DNA from: Serinus canaria
Lineage: Eukaryota; Chordata; Aves; Passeriformes; Fringillidae
NCBI RefSeq assembly: GCF_022539315.1
Contig: NC_066314.1
Coordinates: forward strand, 62,791,543 to 62,855,542
Direction of reading: 5' to 3'
DNA: 64,000 nucleotides
Positions 34,686 to 48,681 of the stretch are shown here, piece by piece. Position 1 is the first letter of the stretch. The number at the start of each line of letters is the position of its first letter. A model generated the notes under the pieces. The model did not search any database. It had not been told where the DNA came from and saw only the letters and a program-made list of their open reading frames with translations. The translations under genes and the position numbers were made by a program.

Positions 34686-37600
34686 TTCTTGACACAGTTC
34701 TTGTTTCTGCTGACACAATCATCCATGAACCCTCCACATGTTAGTAAATTTTTTTTTCAAGAAGGATAAGTAATTCTAAGAAAGAACTGGGAAAAAAAAT
34801 GGTATTAAAAATGTTTATTTCAACTGATAAGTTTGTGGATCTGAACTCTGAGCTGGCATTACCACGAGCCTGGGAATGAGATATTACTGCTCTTTGGAGA
34901 GACTGTGTGATTTCTGTTGGATATTTCTAAGCATAAATGTTCCAGGCTGGAGAGTTTTTCATAGTTATTCATTAGGTTGGTTGCTTCTTGGGAGGGCAGT
35001 TAATCCCTTCCTTTACCTCTCTTCCTCTCAGCCTCCCGTGGAGTTGTCTCCAAACAGACAGGATGCCCTGCCTGGGTGTTATGCATGGAAACTCACAGAA
35101 TTCCTCCACAGGCTTTCCTGTAGGTGTGGAGAAGAGCAGACACCATGGAATGGTGGCAGGATTACAGCTCTGGAGCAGTGTTGCTCATGGAGGTGATTAC
35201 AAGCAGGTTTTCTACCACCTACAAGAGTCACGCCGGGTATCCTGCTGGACAGATTCCATTTTCCTTAATACATCCTTCCATAACAAATTTATAAGGCCAC
35301 CAGAGGCCTGTTAGCTAGAAACAAATCTCAAATCATTAGGATGCTACAGCTATTCACTCTTTATTATGGAAATAAATCAAAAGCAGCCTTTCAGCAAAAG
35401 AAAATCCCCATGGCTAGAATAACCACTGCCAGGTCCCTGAAGATGCCAATGCCCCAATGTCTTTCACATTTCAGTGTAAGTTTGGGCCACTGGATGCCCA
35501 GTTTTTCAACTGAGGATCAAAAACTCAGCTTCGGGTAAATTTCCCAACCTAGACAATGAGATTCTTGTTCTTAATGAGAAATTTTATTTATTTAATCTTC
35601 AAATTGGCATTCATATTTACTTTTTAATTAAAGAGTGCAGTGTTGCTGGAACTGGACTGTGTCATGTTTAAGAAAAAAAAAAAAAAAAAAAGAAAAGGGA
35701 ACTGGATTGAAAACAGAGCAAGAGAATCACATGAAGATGCTGACAATTATCTATCACAGGACAAGTGGCCACATGGGAAAGGAGAATTTCAACTCAGCTG
35801 GATGTGAGGGCTCTTCTGCTGTCTTGTCTGTACTAAGGAATCACATTCCCTGATCAACCCCAATCCCCAGCTCCCTACAGCCTATAGGGAACAATTCTGT
35901 ACCCCTGTCATTGCAAAAAGAGAAAAAATAGGAGGGCCTTTTTATTTTATCACTCAGAAAAAGTAAGTGTATCCAAAAATCCACATGGGAGCAGTTCTTG
36001 GACCTCATATGCTGCACTCAGGAATAGAAAGGCTTTACTACAGTACACAGGAAAGTTCCCAGTGAAGCAAACCAGGTTTTAGCTGGTTCTGGGGTACTGA
36101 ATGCAGGTCTCCTCCCTTCAGAGGAATGTTAATAGTGCTCTGTGAGTTGCAGACCATTTACCTACTTTTTTGCATTTTCAGGATGACTCTTCCAGTTCAC
36201 AGAGACACCTCTGGGCCCCCTCCAAGCCTCTCCCAGTCTGCAGCAGTAAAGTTAAAACCATAACCTCCTCTTTTACCCTCTTTGTGTTTAAGTCTTTTTC
36301 CAGTCATTTTCCAGCGAGACCTGGAAAGTTGCAATGCCAAAGGGAACACTGGTCAAAAGTGGAACAGAGAGAGAAATTAATTTATTTATGATTATTACAA
36401 GAGCCCCACTGATACCAGTGGGTGTAACACTGTAGAATCAGGAAGGATTATTTTCATCTCCACCTTAAACTCAAGAAATCGGAGTATGACACTGTTTACC
36501 AGAACCAATAAAAGCACAAAAATTGTGGGTGAGATTATGTCCTGTTTTAAAATTATGTCCTGCCAGAGCCTATTAACCCTTTCCTATCTTCAAATATTCT
36601 GCCTATAAGCAAAATACTTTGCTTAGCTTTGGTGGTGAGTACTGTAAGACATTTGTATGGGATTTCAAGCCACCCTTTGAAGCAATTATGGATATCTCAA
36701 ATATCTGAACTTATAAAGTGTAGTTGTCATTTGAAGGCACTCAGCAATTCCAGGTTCTTTGCATACTTTCCACTATCCATGTGAAGAGTTCCAGTGTCAT
36801 TTATTTATGAAATAAATAAAGAGATTGTTGCTGTGGAGAAGTCTGTGGTGAGAGACTGGACATTGATGGTGACCCTGCACTTTAATCCCTGGCACCAAAA
36901 GAAAATACCTGATTATCAGCATCATTGACTGCAGATAGCTTAACAGCTACAGTCCATGAGACAGGCAGGTTAATGTGCACCTTGCTGCACTTTCAGAAAC
37001 AAGAGCCTTGTGAAGAGATGTTAGGAAGGCTGGAAAATCAAAGATGCTAAAACACAGACAAGGAAGGTTGGAGTTTGGACCATGCAGACAACCTTCCTTT
37101 CAATTCAGGTTGTTTCAAAGGAGTAGGAGCTTGCTAAAGATTTTTTTATTATTTACTATAGAATACAGATTGCTCTGAAAACCACTTTTTTCAGAAAATT
37201 GTGCCTAGACAGGCACCATCTGCCAGACAGAAGCAGAATAATCAGTGTATTTCTGCACTACACATCCCTAATTATGAGGTAATTCCTTTCTCTACTTGCA
37301 GTGCTCTCTCACATCTCAAGTCATTCTAATTTTGCTCATCTTTTTCAGCACAGCAGATCATTTTATAAGAAAAAGCCTCGATAAAATTCTGTACTGCACT
37401 GAAAGATATTTTGTATCCTTAGTGTGACTTGAAAGGTGAAAACTGAGAGAGGTCAAAGTATTTTCATTGTGTTACAGTCCCATTAGCTGTGTTAAAAACT
37501 CCACACCCAAGGCTTTAGTGCAGCTTGGACAGATCTTAACAAAAGTGATGGCAAGCAGGAATTTGCAGCCAATGAGGACAGGGAAGTGAGCATTAAGCAG

Positions 37601-40600
37601 ACTTTTATTTCCTACAGTAATTTGAATTTTCTTGATATTCTGCCTGAATATTTTCAGTTTTCTATAGGGTTTAGATTCCAAAAGCTTCAACTTTGTTTTT
37701 GGAATTTGTGAGTTTTATTTATACAGTATACAGTCCAGAAAATTATCACATACTGACTATTTTATCCTCCTTTGCTCTCATTTCCTAAATATAAACCCAA
37801 GTAATAGATTTAGATATAATTCTAGTTTCTATTATAGTCTCTTTTTTCTTGATGACTTAAATCCCACAACTTTCAGAGAAACCTAATATTCTTAGTCATT
37901 GCTATAAATCATTGAGTACTCTGTTGGTTGAGTACACTGAATATGTTCTGTGCAATAACTGTTGCCTGCTTATTTATAATTTAACAGTAAGTCTAATTTC
38001 ATGAGAAGAAGGCTCAAGGAAACAGATACAGTCTCTTTCTGAGGGTTAAATAATTTCAAGTTTCTGTCATTTTCTACTCATAGTCCTGATTTAGACACAT
38101 AAACATTCTGATTGTGAACAGGATTGTAGGATTTGCTGTAAAGCCATTTTTGTTTTCCTTCCCTCTGATTTGTGTGACCATCATTTAGGAATGATGTAAT
38201 TTAGGTATCTTGGAAATAAGGAAAAAAAGATGAGAAAAATAAGGAAACGCCCAACATATTCTTTAAAACGGGGTAATAGTAAATGTAGCATTAGCTGCAA
38301 GGCAGATGCAAACATTGCAACTGTTTGAGTTTGCTTTGCTCTTCAGACATTTCACAGAAGGGTGATTGACAGATAAGCAAACCCCAGAGCAAAAAGCATG
38401 TTCCATACACTTCATTATAAAGTTCACATCTTTGTTCCTCAGATATGAGAAGCCTCCAACAGCTCTGCTACCAATGCCTGTGAGGCTGGAGCACTGCTGT
38501 TATTTGCTTGGAATCTCATGCATTTGATTTGTGGTTTCCATCACTTCTCCAATCCCTCCATCTGACAGGGTAGAGAAATAAATCAGAAAGGATTGAAAGG
38601 CCAAGTTAACCAAAAATTTACACTTTAGTGCTGGAGTCCAATGAATTGCTGGCCAAAGTTTCATTTTCTTTAAAAAAACAAACAATCAAAATAATTAAAA
38701 CATAAAAGAAACCTAAAGTACTAAAGTTAATATTGAAAAGGCTGGAATTGAACAGCTAGGTGATGCAGTTCACAACATAATACTTTCTTGTGTTCATTAG
38801 TGGTAATAGCAGTACAAGCAGTGCTAATATTTTGATTATGAGATATAAAAAGGAGGTAACCAGGATGTTACAAACAGGGGAGGACACAATGACATATGGC
38901 CTCCTGCTACTTACACTGCTCAACAAAAATGATTTTCATGCTCAGCTTCTTCTGAAAACACACTGCTGAGTGCAAGGTGCTGGCTCTGTAGATTGAGGCA
39001 TGGATTTCCAAAGCAGTGTAATTCTGAGCCCACCAAATTATGAGCCCAGATTCTGCACATTTTCTCAGTGTTTTGTGTCGACAGAGTGTTAAAATAGATT
39101 TTAAGCATAGAAATGAAGTGATTGTCTTGCTAGGTTTGCATGGTAATATTGTGTCATGGATGTGAGGATACATCCTTAGAGTTCAGGTTTTTGACTGGTG
39201 GCTGAAGGTGATGAGCACACCATGGTGCCAGATTTTATGATGCACTTTAGGTCCTGCAGCCATGGGAGATTTCCTTTTCTTTTATTATTGTATTCCTACC
39301 TATTCCTCTCCCCTGTTGTTTGAAGGCATCAATACTTAAGGTCAAAGAGCTAAAGGACAAGTAAAAGAATGCTAAAACATTTTTCCAATCTCATGATTCA
39401 TAAGTCTATCCTGTGATTCTGGGAAGATGGACTTCTGAACTTTCAGGCATTTTGATTTAGCCTGTTCCAAGAATAAGAAAGAGTGTCTGTATGTAGCTAT
39501 GAGAAATAACATGCTGGGATGGGACACTGCATCCTTCTGCAGGCTGGAGCTTATGGTGCTAAAATGCCACAGATGCCAGAAGGGAATCTGCACCCCTTGG
39601 TAAATGCCTAGAGCTAGCTAATTATGGGAAAGCCAGCAAGCATGTGTGTCTGTGAAACTATAATGGTGCATGCTGAAGCAAGTAGGTGCTTAGAGCAGGA
39701 AAGTCAAATCCATTGGGCACACAATTTCTCTTAAAAATGTGCCTGGAGGAACAGTAGAGCCAACTGACTAAATAAATGTGAAAATTCCTTGTAATCTGGA
39801 GAGAGAGGAAGGGTTTCTCCCTGTTATCCAGTGGCTTGCAGCTGCAGAAGACTGGACTTGGTGTCCTCCTGTGTGTTCCTCCAGGTGCTCTGTCCTATCC
39901 CTTCTGACTGTGGAGCTTGGTGCTGCACCCCACTGAGTTATAGAGGACAAAAGGCTGGTCAAAAACATCTGATAAGCAGCTTGAGTTCTGCTTCTTCCAC
40001 CCGTGGAGGTTTATGTCTGGGCAGCCAATTGCCAGTGCCCTGAGATGCAGGAGACTGGGTATTCCAGATTGGAGCTGTGCTGGGTCTCCTGATGTGAACT
40101 GAGGACTCTCTTGGCTGCACTGATGGTCTGGCAAGTCATGGTTACTGAACAAGCCCTTTCCAAAGAAGGCAGTCAATCATCCCCTGTGTATTTCTGGTGC
40201 AGCTCCATGTATTCATAAGAATATTTAAGACCCAACACTTTCCTAAAGCCTTTTTGCAGGCTGAAGAGTGAAATCATATCAAGGACTATCCATACAGCTA
40301 GTAAATAAATGATAAAGTTTGAACCAATTCAATGTCAATTCATTCAGGTTTCATTGTGGACTGACAAAAGATGGCAATAGGTCTAGCTGGAAAAACTGGA
40401 AAATGTCAGCCTCAAAATATGGCCAAAACCAGAAGTTTTTAAAATAATATTTTCTTTTTTTCAAAAAATTCTAACAGAGTACTTACGTGATTTTAATTTT
40501 GTTCAAAAAACTGCTTTAAAAAATAAATTGCTTCCCAATATCTGAAATTCAGACCTGTGAGAAATCAAAGTAAAATCACTTCAAGCTAGTCCAAAACTAA

Positions 40601-43600
40601 TTGTGTTGATTTTTTTTTTCCACTCAAATGCATGCAGATACAAAAAAGAAGAAAAATCTCAATTAATAAAAAAAGTAAGCTGGCTTTTAGTCCTTTCTTG
40701 TTCCCCTGTCTTTGAACATTAAAGAAGGCATGAGTTGATTCACAGCACCACATAGACCTCATTCCAGCCATCTCCTGCTCAAACCAAGCTCCGATGAATT
40801 ATACTTATAATGCCTCTTACTCATTTGCATTTTGTATAAGATAAAATCCCAGCTTTTGTAACAGAAAAAAAAAAAAAAAGAAGGAAGAGAATTTGCATAG
40901 AGTTTTTTTTAAAGCATCTTCTTTTTACTTCATCTGACGTGAAGCCAAGTGCCTGATTGCACTCCTAAGTACATGTGGGCTACCTTGGGTCAGGGTTGTT
41001 CACATTTCATGTCTCTGAGGAGGAGAAAATAGTTTTCTTCTGAAAGTGGGAGATATCTGTAATTCAGCAGAACAACTGTTTCTTTGTCCTGATAGTTTGG
41101 GGCCAGGCAACTAGCACTGTGCCTCCCCAAAAGACCCTGAACAGTGGTTTAAGCACACTTATTTAGCTCTTTCTTGGAAGTACAGGTTGGCAGCTGTAGC
41201 AATGAATCAGTCAACAGGAACAGCACTTTGGCTAAATTAGCCTCTGTATTTGGCTGTTAATAGCCCCCCACCTCTGCCTCTTCATGCAAGGCAGCATCCT
41301 CTCTGGGCAGTGATGTTACACAGCACACACCTTCTCTGAAGTCACCTCTGCCATGACTTGAGTAGCTCTAAATATCGAGTTTGCACTGCTGTGGGGCACT
41401 CCCAGCAGGCTTCAGGTACCGTGAGTCACATCAGTTGTGGATGGAGTAGCTTGGGTACTCATAGGAATGATACCCTTGGTCCAGGACCCATGAAGTTCCC
41501 AGGCAAAAAGTTCCCTTACTCCAACTAGCAGTGATGCAATAGTTCTTGTCAACTAAAATGGAACAGCCTCTGGGTGGCCAAAGAGATGAGAAATTACCTC
41601 TATTAGCTGGTTAAGTTTCCTGACACAGATACTGTGGCCAAATTGTTGGTGTACCAAAGCCCTTAATTCTTGTATAGATTTCTATTGGATACTTGCTCTC
41701 TGTACTTCAGCAAAAAAAAATTAACTCAGATGATACGGCCAACTGAATGGATTACTTTGTATCTTGTACTTTCTCTGTCACTCTATAAAAGATTGAAGTT
41801 TAGCCCTGGTAGAATTGGCAAATGTTTTTTCCAAACAACATTTTATTTTGAAGTGGATACTGAGAGAACTGAGGCCAACCCTTTAAGTGTTCTGTTTGGG
41901 ATTCCTTATGTGATCTGCTAGGAAACCAACTCTCATTCTACAACCATCAGCATGAAGCCTCCAAATTTTACTTTTACCTTTGGAAACATGCAGGTTATTC
42001 CTGGGACTCTCCTTCTCATCCTCCATGCTCCCACTTTTGGTATAATTGCTCTTGAGAAACAGAATAATTTTTCAAATTACCCAATCCTTTGCTCAACTAC
42101 CAGCCAATGCAGTCTGGCAGCAAGAGGCAGAGTTCAAGTTGGAATTGTTCGAGTGAGAAAAATGAGCTTAGAAGTATTTTTTTCAGAAGTGATTTTTTAG
42201 TTGTTTATATTTATATATATATATACACACAAAAAAAAAAATCTTGGCTATGAGCCCACTGAATAATTTCTTTAGAGGTTTTTTCTAATGTAATTATATT
42301 TGTAGAGACAAAAGAGTCATCCTTGCAGGCATTCAGGGCTGTATAGCTGGATGTTCCTGCTCACAGAGCACTCTGTAACAGGTCTCTTTCCTTGGCCACA
42401 GAGCTCTGGAATGACACAAAGCAGACCTTCTTTTTTGCAGCCTAGAGGGAAATGTTAATTATTTATACCTTTCCTTAATGGACCACCACCACGGTAAAGC
42501 TATGAACCAAGCTGTGAAAACACCACTGACTCATATTAAACTCGTGTTTAGACAGTGGAAGATGTAATTTTTAATAAGCCTCACCCTGTCTGTGTTTTTT
42601 TATTTATTAAGGTTACTTTAGTAGCCATAAGTCTATCACTTGGAGCTATAGGAGCTGTGCCCTGTCTAAATTCAAGTGAAACACTGCCTCCACTATCAAC
42701 CTTTCTTAAACCTTTTTTTTTTTAATTATAAAGTATTTTTGAGAAAATACAAAACACAGTTGGTTATCATCTAAAAAAAGCCTTCTGCTCTGGATTATGG
42801 CTTATCCTGAGCATGAAATGGTGCTGGCACAGGCAGCATGTGAGAGAAGGGCAGGATGTGAAAAATCTCATTTCATTACAAATGGACTTGTCTGTCTTCT
42901 GGCTGTGGAATGCTAACAGTGAGAACAATTGGGGTGCCTCTGGCCAGTTTTCAGACAGGCACAGATGAATGGAAGCAGCAAGGAATTTCCTTAGTGAGGA
43001 GGAATGAATTCATAGCTGTCAGAAACAGGGAGTCTAAATTTGGAAATTGGAAGTATGACCTAAACACCTGTTTTCAAGCCCAAATCTCATTAAGAATGGA
43101 AGCTGGAGGGAAGCAATGAAATAAATGGGAAGAAATTCCCTTTCATGGAAACATTTTCGAAGACAAGTCCAGGATGGGAAAATTATCAAAGTAAAACTTT
43201 GGCTTAGAGGAGGTCAACCATAAAAAAATCCCCTTACCTTCACTTCTGGAATATTGCCCCTCTTGGACAATTCTAGGACTGTAAGAGCTGGAACTGGGCA
43301 TGCTGAGTAAAGCTTAGGCAAAAGCCTCAAAAATTCCATTATTATGAAAGAATATTAACTTAATGACTTTACCAGACCAACCTCAGAGGAATTTTAAATT
43401 AATTTGCCTTCCCTACAGCAAAACCAATGTGTTGCAGTGGATAAGTCCCTGTACTTCCTGCAGCTGGTGTGACAAAGCAAATTCTAAAAATGGGGAGTGC
43501 ACCATAGCAGCCTGGATGGCAGAGGCTGCGTGGAGTCAGCAGCCCAACAGGCCTTGGGTTTTGTTAACAGAAAGACATCGTGGTTTATTCTGTGTAGCTG

Positions 43601-43819
43601 GGAGTGAGTGCATCAGCTTGGTCATGAGAGTTCAAGCCTGAGAGTCAGACTTCACATCCCTTGTCCCATCTCTGAGTTTCCCAGCTGAAGTGAGAAGCCA
43701 AGGTGTGAAACTCCCAGGCAATGCCCTTCTTTGGGAAGCTGCTCCTGCTGAAAGCCTGGTGAGAGGGAGCAATGCCCTAAGGTTGCCACTCTGCTCTTGA
43801 GTGATACCTGGGCATTAAG
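34686..43819. other. Long non-coding stretch with only simple repeats
   Basis: About 9 kb without a recognised gene or interspersed repeat. Simple features are A19 at 35673-35691 and A15 at 40865-40879. There is also a TA-to-CA-to-A tract at 42206-42241 and a 9-bp A/T hairpin at 36800-36820. ORFs are 108 aa or less with no recognised domain (for example 34876-35314 and 39831-40176). Segment 42455-42600 looks like unique regulatory-type DNA. Confidence 0.5.
42206..42241. repeat. TA microsatellite passing into CA and poly-A
   Basis: Alternating ta units (42212-42224) pass into acacac and then eleven A residues. A small compound microsatellite. Confidence 0.85.
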
Positions 43820-44693
43820 TGTGCAGAGGGCTGGGTTGGGATGGGGTTAATTTTCTTCCTAGCAGTCTCTCTGGTGCTACAGCCTGGCTGGGACACTCAC
43901 ACAGTGCTGATAACACATCAGTGCTTTAGTTCTTACTGACCAGCCCTTTCCCAGCCCCAAAGCACAGCCTGTCCTCGTTCTCCATGTCCAGTGAGGAGCA
44001 CAGGTGACACAAAGGGCTGAAGGAATTGTCCATACTATGTGGCCGTGTTTGAGGCTCCCCCAGGATGAGGGAAGAGATGAGACTCTTGACTCCATGTTTC
44101 AGAAGGCTGATTTATTATTTTATGATATATATTATATTAAAAGAAAATTATACTCTAAAACTTTACTAAAGACTAGAGAAAGGAGACATGAGAAAGCTAG
44201 AAAGGAATGAATAATAAAATCTCATGACAGACTCAGAGTCCAACACAGCTGGCTGTGATTGGCCATTGATAAAAACAATTCACATGAAACCAAAGATGCA
44301 CCTGTTGGTAAACCATCTCCAGACCACCTTCCACAGCCATCAGATAATTATTGTTTACATTTCTTTTCTGAGGCTTCTCAGCTTCTCAGGAGAAAAATCC
44401 TAGAGAAAGGATTTTCATAAAATATGTCAGTGACAATATTATACAACACAATGCTCAGCAATAAAACTGGAGGGCATTTTTTCCAGAGTACCTGTTGCTC
44501 CAGGGGTTTTTGGGTGTGAGTCTGTTGGTGGTGACTGCTTTTTGCACCTCTTGTTTCTTTGTTCACCTTTTCCCCCCACCTCTATTAAGAAAATCTGGTT
44601 TTCCCTTGACCCACAAGTTTGTCCCTCTTCCCCTTCTGATTCTCTCCTCCATCCTGCTTTGGAGGAGTGAAAGGGTGGGGGCTTAAACTGCCA
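43820..44693 (+). mobile_element. Older LTR split by a nested LTR
   Basis: The 5' part 43820-44037 starts tgtgcagagggctgggttgg and continues atggggttaattttcttcct, gtgctgataacacatcagtg and agggctgaaggaattgtcc. The element resumes after 44435 with aatgctcagcaataaaactg (TATA-like at 44460). Next come ccttgacccacaagtttgtc and cttctgattctctcctccat, and it ends near ggcttaaactgcca. This is the same family as the minus-strand LTR at 15279-15846. Without the insert it is about 476 bp. The polyadenylation signal position reads attaag rather than ATTAAA. The 3' limit is approximate, and no target-site duplication of the outer element was found. Confidence 0.8.
44038..44435 (-). mobile_element. Younger LTR nested in the 43.8 kb LTR
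   Basis: On the minus strand it begins TGTCACTGACATATTTTATG and ends AAACACGGCCACA, about 398 bp. The polyadenylation signal AATAAA on minus is at 44111-44116. Same family as 8874-9288, sharing aaaacaattcacatgaaacc and cagataattattg-type blocks. It interrupts the outer LTR. Flanks atacta (44032-44037) and atatta (44436-44441) form a 6-bp near-perfect target-site duplication with one mismatch. No internal retroviral sequence remains, so it is a solo LTR. Confidence 0.9.
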
Positions 44694-46611
44694 GCTGAGG
44701 TCAATATGCCCCCCAAAAAAAAGTTCCTAAAACCTTGTTTTTAGTGACATTGAATGAATTGGGTGTGTATAACCTCGTTTATCTGGGCTTTTTGTTGATT
44801 TAAGGTAGGGTTAGGTGATGAGCAAAATTTCACAGACCATAAGATAAGAAGTGCTTTAAAAGCACCTGGAGTAATTTCATCAGAAATTTACCTGTCTCTG
44901 GATTTCTGAGGATGTTTAGGAATGATTTCCATGGATGGATGCTATTGCTATGCACCTTGATGACCCCAGGGGCTGATGAATGATAATATTCAGTTCGGAA
45001 TTCTTGCTCTCATCACAAGCTTGGAAAAGTGACATTTCCAGTGCTGAGTTCCTTCATTTGAATGCACATCTTGTTGAACTGGACAGCCAAGGCCCCCTTT
45101 AACTTACAGAGCTGGCAAAGCAAGGTAACACCCATGGAATTCATCTCTTCTTTCAGTAGATTTTGCTGATGACCTGAATGAAGACATTTTAAAGATGCCA
45201 GGTCACCCCCATCCATGAGGTGGAAGCAGCTTCCTCCCTTGAACTGCCTGAACCAGCTTAGAGGGGAAGGGTTCCTTACCTCATGGCCAGTCTCACAACT
45301 TGTGTGATCCCACTCAGCTTTCCCCCCTTTGATATCAGCAGCATCAACAACAACCCCTCCTCTTTAAACTAGAATTAAAACTTTTATTTTTGTTTTTATT
45401 TTATTTTAAGAACAACAAAGCGCACGTGCCAGCAGTGGATAAGACACGGGCCAAAGTCTACAGGCTCCTGGCACTGTGGCCCTGCTTCTTCCAGCTGAGG
45501 AGTAAGAATTTGACACCTTTGAAGCAGCAAGACCTCATATTCTGACAACTGCAGCCTTGTTCTACAGCTCTAAGCCATTCAAACATGTGACAAAAATCAC
45601 AGTCAGCAACATCCATAGTGGATTTTTTTCCCACCTTAGCAGTTCTTTCTCTCCTCTGATGTGGGCTTGGAGATATACTCTGCGGGATCACTGTTAAGCT
45701 TTTCATTTATTTTTCCACGCTTACCTACACAGAATGAAACACTCCTTTTTAGACACCAGTCCAAATTATTCCAGAATACTTTTGACAGCTGCCAAGTAAT
45801 TTAGAATGATACCTTCTTAACACCTTCTCAAAACAGGCCTGACAACCCAGAAGAGTAAAATTCCCCCACTTTTAACCATTTGGTACATACTGAATTTATC
45901 AAGGCTGTCAATTTCATTGAAACCCTCTTTTATTTCTTCTTAGTTCTGTGAAGGGGCTTCATCTTTCTCTGGGCTAAAATGTACTCTGCTGTTTACAAAT
46001 TATTATAGTTTTCCTCCACCATGAAAATCCACAGTTTGGCTGGTGAGAACTGAACACGTTGGGGAGTGTTTTAAAGGATATATTTTCTTTCAGAGAATGT
46101 CCCCTTGAAATGCTTGATGGGTTCTGCAAAATACATTCAAGGTACTGAACTGATCAAACTAAAGTCTTGCTTTCAAGAGCCTGGTTGCACCACTTTAATA
46201 CTTACAGTGCAGGAACTACAAAATCACCTGATTAGTTTAATTCACCTTCCTATCTGGGTTACCCCTCATTTTTATTGCATCAATCTGGAGTAATTAAAAA
46301 AAAAGTAATTAAGAAAAAAATAAATAAGGTGGGATGCTGGATGATGGCTTTTGCAACCCTGAGAAGGGGTCTATGGGTAGAGCAGGACAAACCTGGCATG
46401 TGTCCAGAATGAAGGCTGTCACAGAGGGTGGCTCACTATCAATAAATATTAATAAAACATGCAACTTCAAATGGAGCCCTCACAACGATCCCCTTAGAGG
46501 GCAAGTAGCCAGGAATGCTTTTAGGTATGTGGTCTTCCTTTAGTGCATGTGGCCATGAGCAGAAACCCTTGGGGGCAGGAGTATTTGGTTCAGGAAACAA
46601 CCCCAAACTGG

Positions 46612-46631
46612 AAAAAAAAAAAAAAAAAAAA
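46612..46631 (+). repeat. Poly-A run (20)
   Basis: Twenty A residues after ccccaaactgg. No AATAAA lies close upstream and no retrocopy body was recognised. Confidence 0.9.
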
Positions 46632-46788
46632 GCTGCATCACTTACCTAAAACAATACGCCCCTGTGAAATACGTGGATATATAATACCTAGGCAGCATAA
46701 ACCATGTGTTCATCATTATGGATAAATACATCTCTCAGCACTAGACATTTCAGAAAGTAGATTAAAAAAGAAAGCCCCAAGCAGTGTT

Positions 46789-46834
46789 AAAAAAAAAAAA
46801 AAGGTAAAATTAAACAAAACCAAACAAAAACCCA
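46789..46834 (+). repeat. Poly-A run passing into A/C-rich sequence
   Basis: Fourteen A residues, then ggtaaaattaaacaaaacc, aaacaaaaaccc. A small member of the A/C-tract class seen at 4.95, 12.5 and 32.5 kb. Confidence 0.75.
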
Positions 46835-48681
46835 GGAAAGACCTGTCAGTGCTGCAGCAATTAACTCTTCTACCTTATCCCTCAATCCTAAGCCCCTAAT
46901 GACTATAAGTCCAAGAAGCAGGAAAACTAAATTTTTTAATACATATATATATGTTTGAATGTAGCAATGAGGAGCAGGGCCAGGCAGGCTTAGGTTTAAT
47001 TTTTGGTGAAGACATTGCTTATTGAGCTGGCTTCTTTCCAGAAGGAAGCTGGGAGCTGACATGGAGGTGTTAGGAGGGCAAGACAGTAGCTTGCACTTCA
47101 GGCCAGCCCTTGAGAGCCTCAGATCCTATTCCCTAACAGGGACACAAGCTTTCATTGTGGCAAAGGCTCTTACAACCAGAAGTGCACCCAAACCAAGCAG
47201 CACTGCCAGGCCACCAGCACTGACAGCTCCAGGAAGAGCTGAAAGAGGAGAATTTGGTGGCTCCGTTTGAACAAATGGGTCAGATGGCTGGTGACTGCCT
47301 GTCCCCCTCCCTGCTCCCATCAGAAATAGTTTCAAGCACTTGGTGTGGCACAGGGATCTGTAAAGAGCTCTTCAGCAGCTGGAGCAGGCTGGCACTTCCC
47401 TTCAGGGGGCAGGCAAGGCCAGGGCTGGGGTCAGCCATGCCACAGGTGATGCCATCCCCTCCTCACCCGGTCCCAAGCACTGGTAGGCATGGGGGGTCAG
47501 GTCTCTTAGAGGCACACAGAGATCATGGCTATCAGCAAGTTGGGATTTGCCTCCCTTTCTAATCTCACTCACAAGACAAATCTGCAATACCTAATCAGAT
47601 TGCTCCTCCAGTTCAAGAAGCCAAGGGCCAGACTGAACCACCACAGACTCCCAGGAACATTGCCTGCTCTTCCTTTAAGTATTGAACTGACAAAGCCCAA
47701 TCCAGACCTTTCATTCTTTCGTTTCATTATGCCAAATATTTTTTGGGTTTTGTTTCTTTCCTTTTGTTTCTTTCCTTTTCAAACTGCAAATATGAAACCT
47801 TGAGGGTGCACTCTTTAGGAATACAAACATTTTTGGTTTTGTTGCATTTGGGCAATAAATGTAGCTCACTCTTCCTATCTACAGACACCTGTCCTAGAGT
47901 ATGGCCAGTGATTTCACTAATACAGGGTATAATTTTTTTTTTTACACACATTCTTCTTTATATAGGGATGATTGCTCACACTGCCACACACACACACACC
48001 AAAACCTGACACAAGGTGGTAGTGGAGAGAAGGGAAAGAGGAGGGTGAAAGCATTTACAAGAATTGTAGAGATCAAATGTTTTATGTGTTTTCCATGTGG
48101 AAAGCTCCCAGCAGACTGGAAATTAAGAGTCCAGCAATATGACTGTGATATACCACTTTTAAATTTATGTGAAAAGCTTGAAAAGTTTGAACCAGAAAAA
48201 ATAGCATTGATGAAGAAATAGTGTGGGAGTCAATGTTCTGGACATTCCCAAGGAGTGACTTTGGCACAGGATGAGAAGCATGATTGCAGAGAACTAGAAA
48301 ATGAAATTTAAATCCTTAGAGTTGCAACTGGAATAAGAACTTTGTAATCCTAAAGTTGGAATCCCTTTGGTAAAAGAGCATGGAGGGAAGAAGAGGGAGA
48401 GGGTCGAAAGGATATGCCACACCCAGCAGAAGAAGGGGAGGATCTCCTCGATGCTTTTAGAAGCTCTCTCAGACTAGTCAGCACCTCGGAACAGCTACAT
48501 GCTGTCTAAAACTGTGACACAACAAAGCACATCATCTGCACAGATATCCAAGGGAATTGTTTGGAATAGAAACTTTGGTATTTATTTATTTATTTGGAAA
48601 TAAAGAAGGAATTTGAGAGTAGGGATACTTGAGAGTGATGGTACATTTTGCAGGCTCCTTAAAAAGAAGATCAATTCATAT

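Larger units (their letters stand above)
44694..48681. other. Non-coding stretch with simple repeats
   Basis: Contains A20 at 46612-46631, a poly-A to A/C tract at 46789-46834, and short TA (46939-46952) and CA (47986-47999) repeats. ORFs of 106 aa or less have no recognised domain. The 47.0-47.5 kb part is GC-richer but was not matched to anything known. Confidence 0.5.

Noticed and set aside
35673..35691. Poly-A run with attaaa about 42 bp upstream, as the 3' end of a processed pseudogene
   Set aside because: The signal is further away than usual and no gene body or target-site duplication was recognised upstream.
47022..47562. GC-richer patch with overlapping ORFs as a possible exon
   Set aside because: ORFs on both strands overlap without recognised domains, and no CpG island or clear splice pattern is present.
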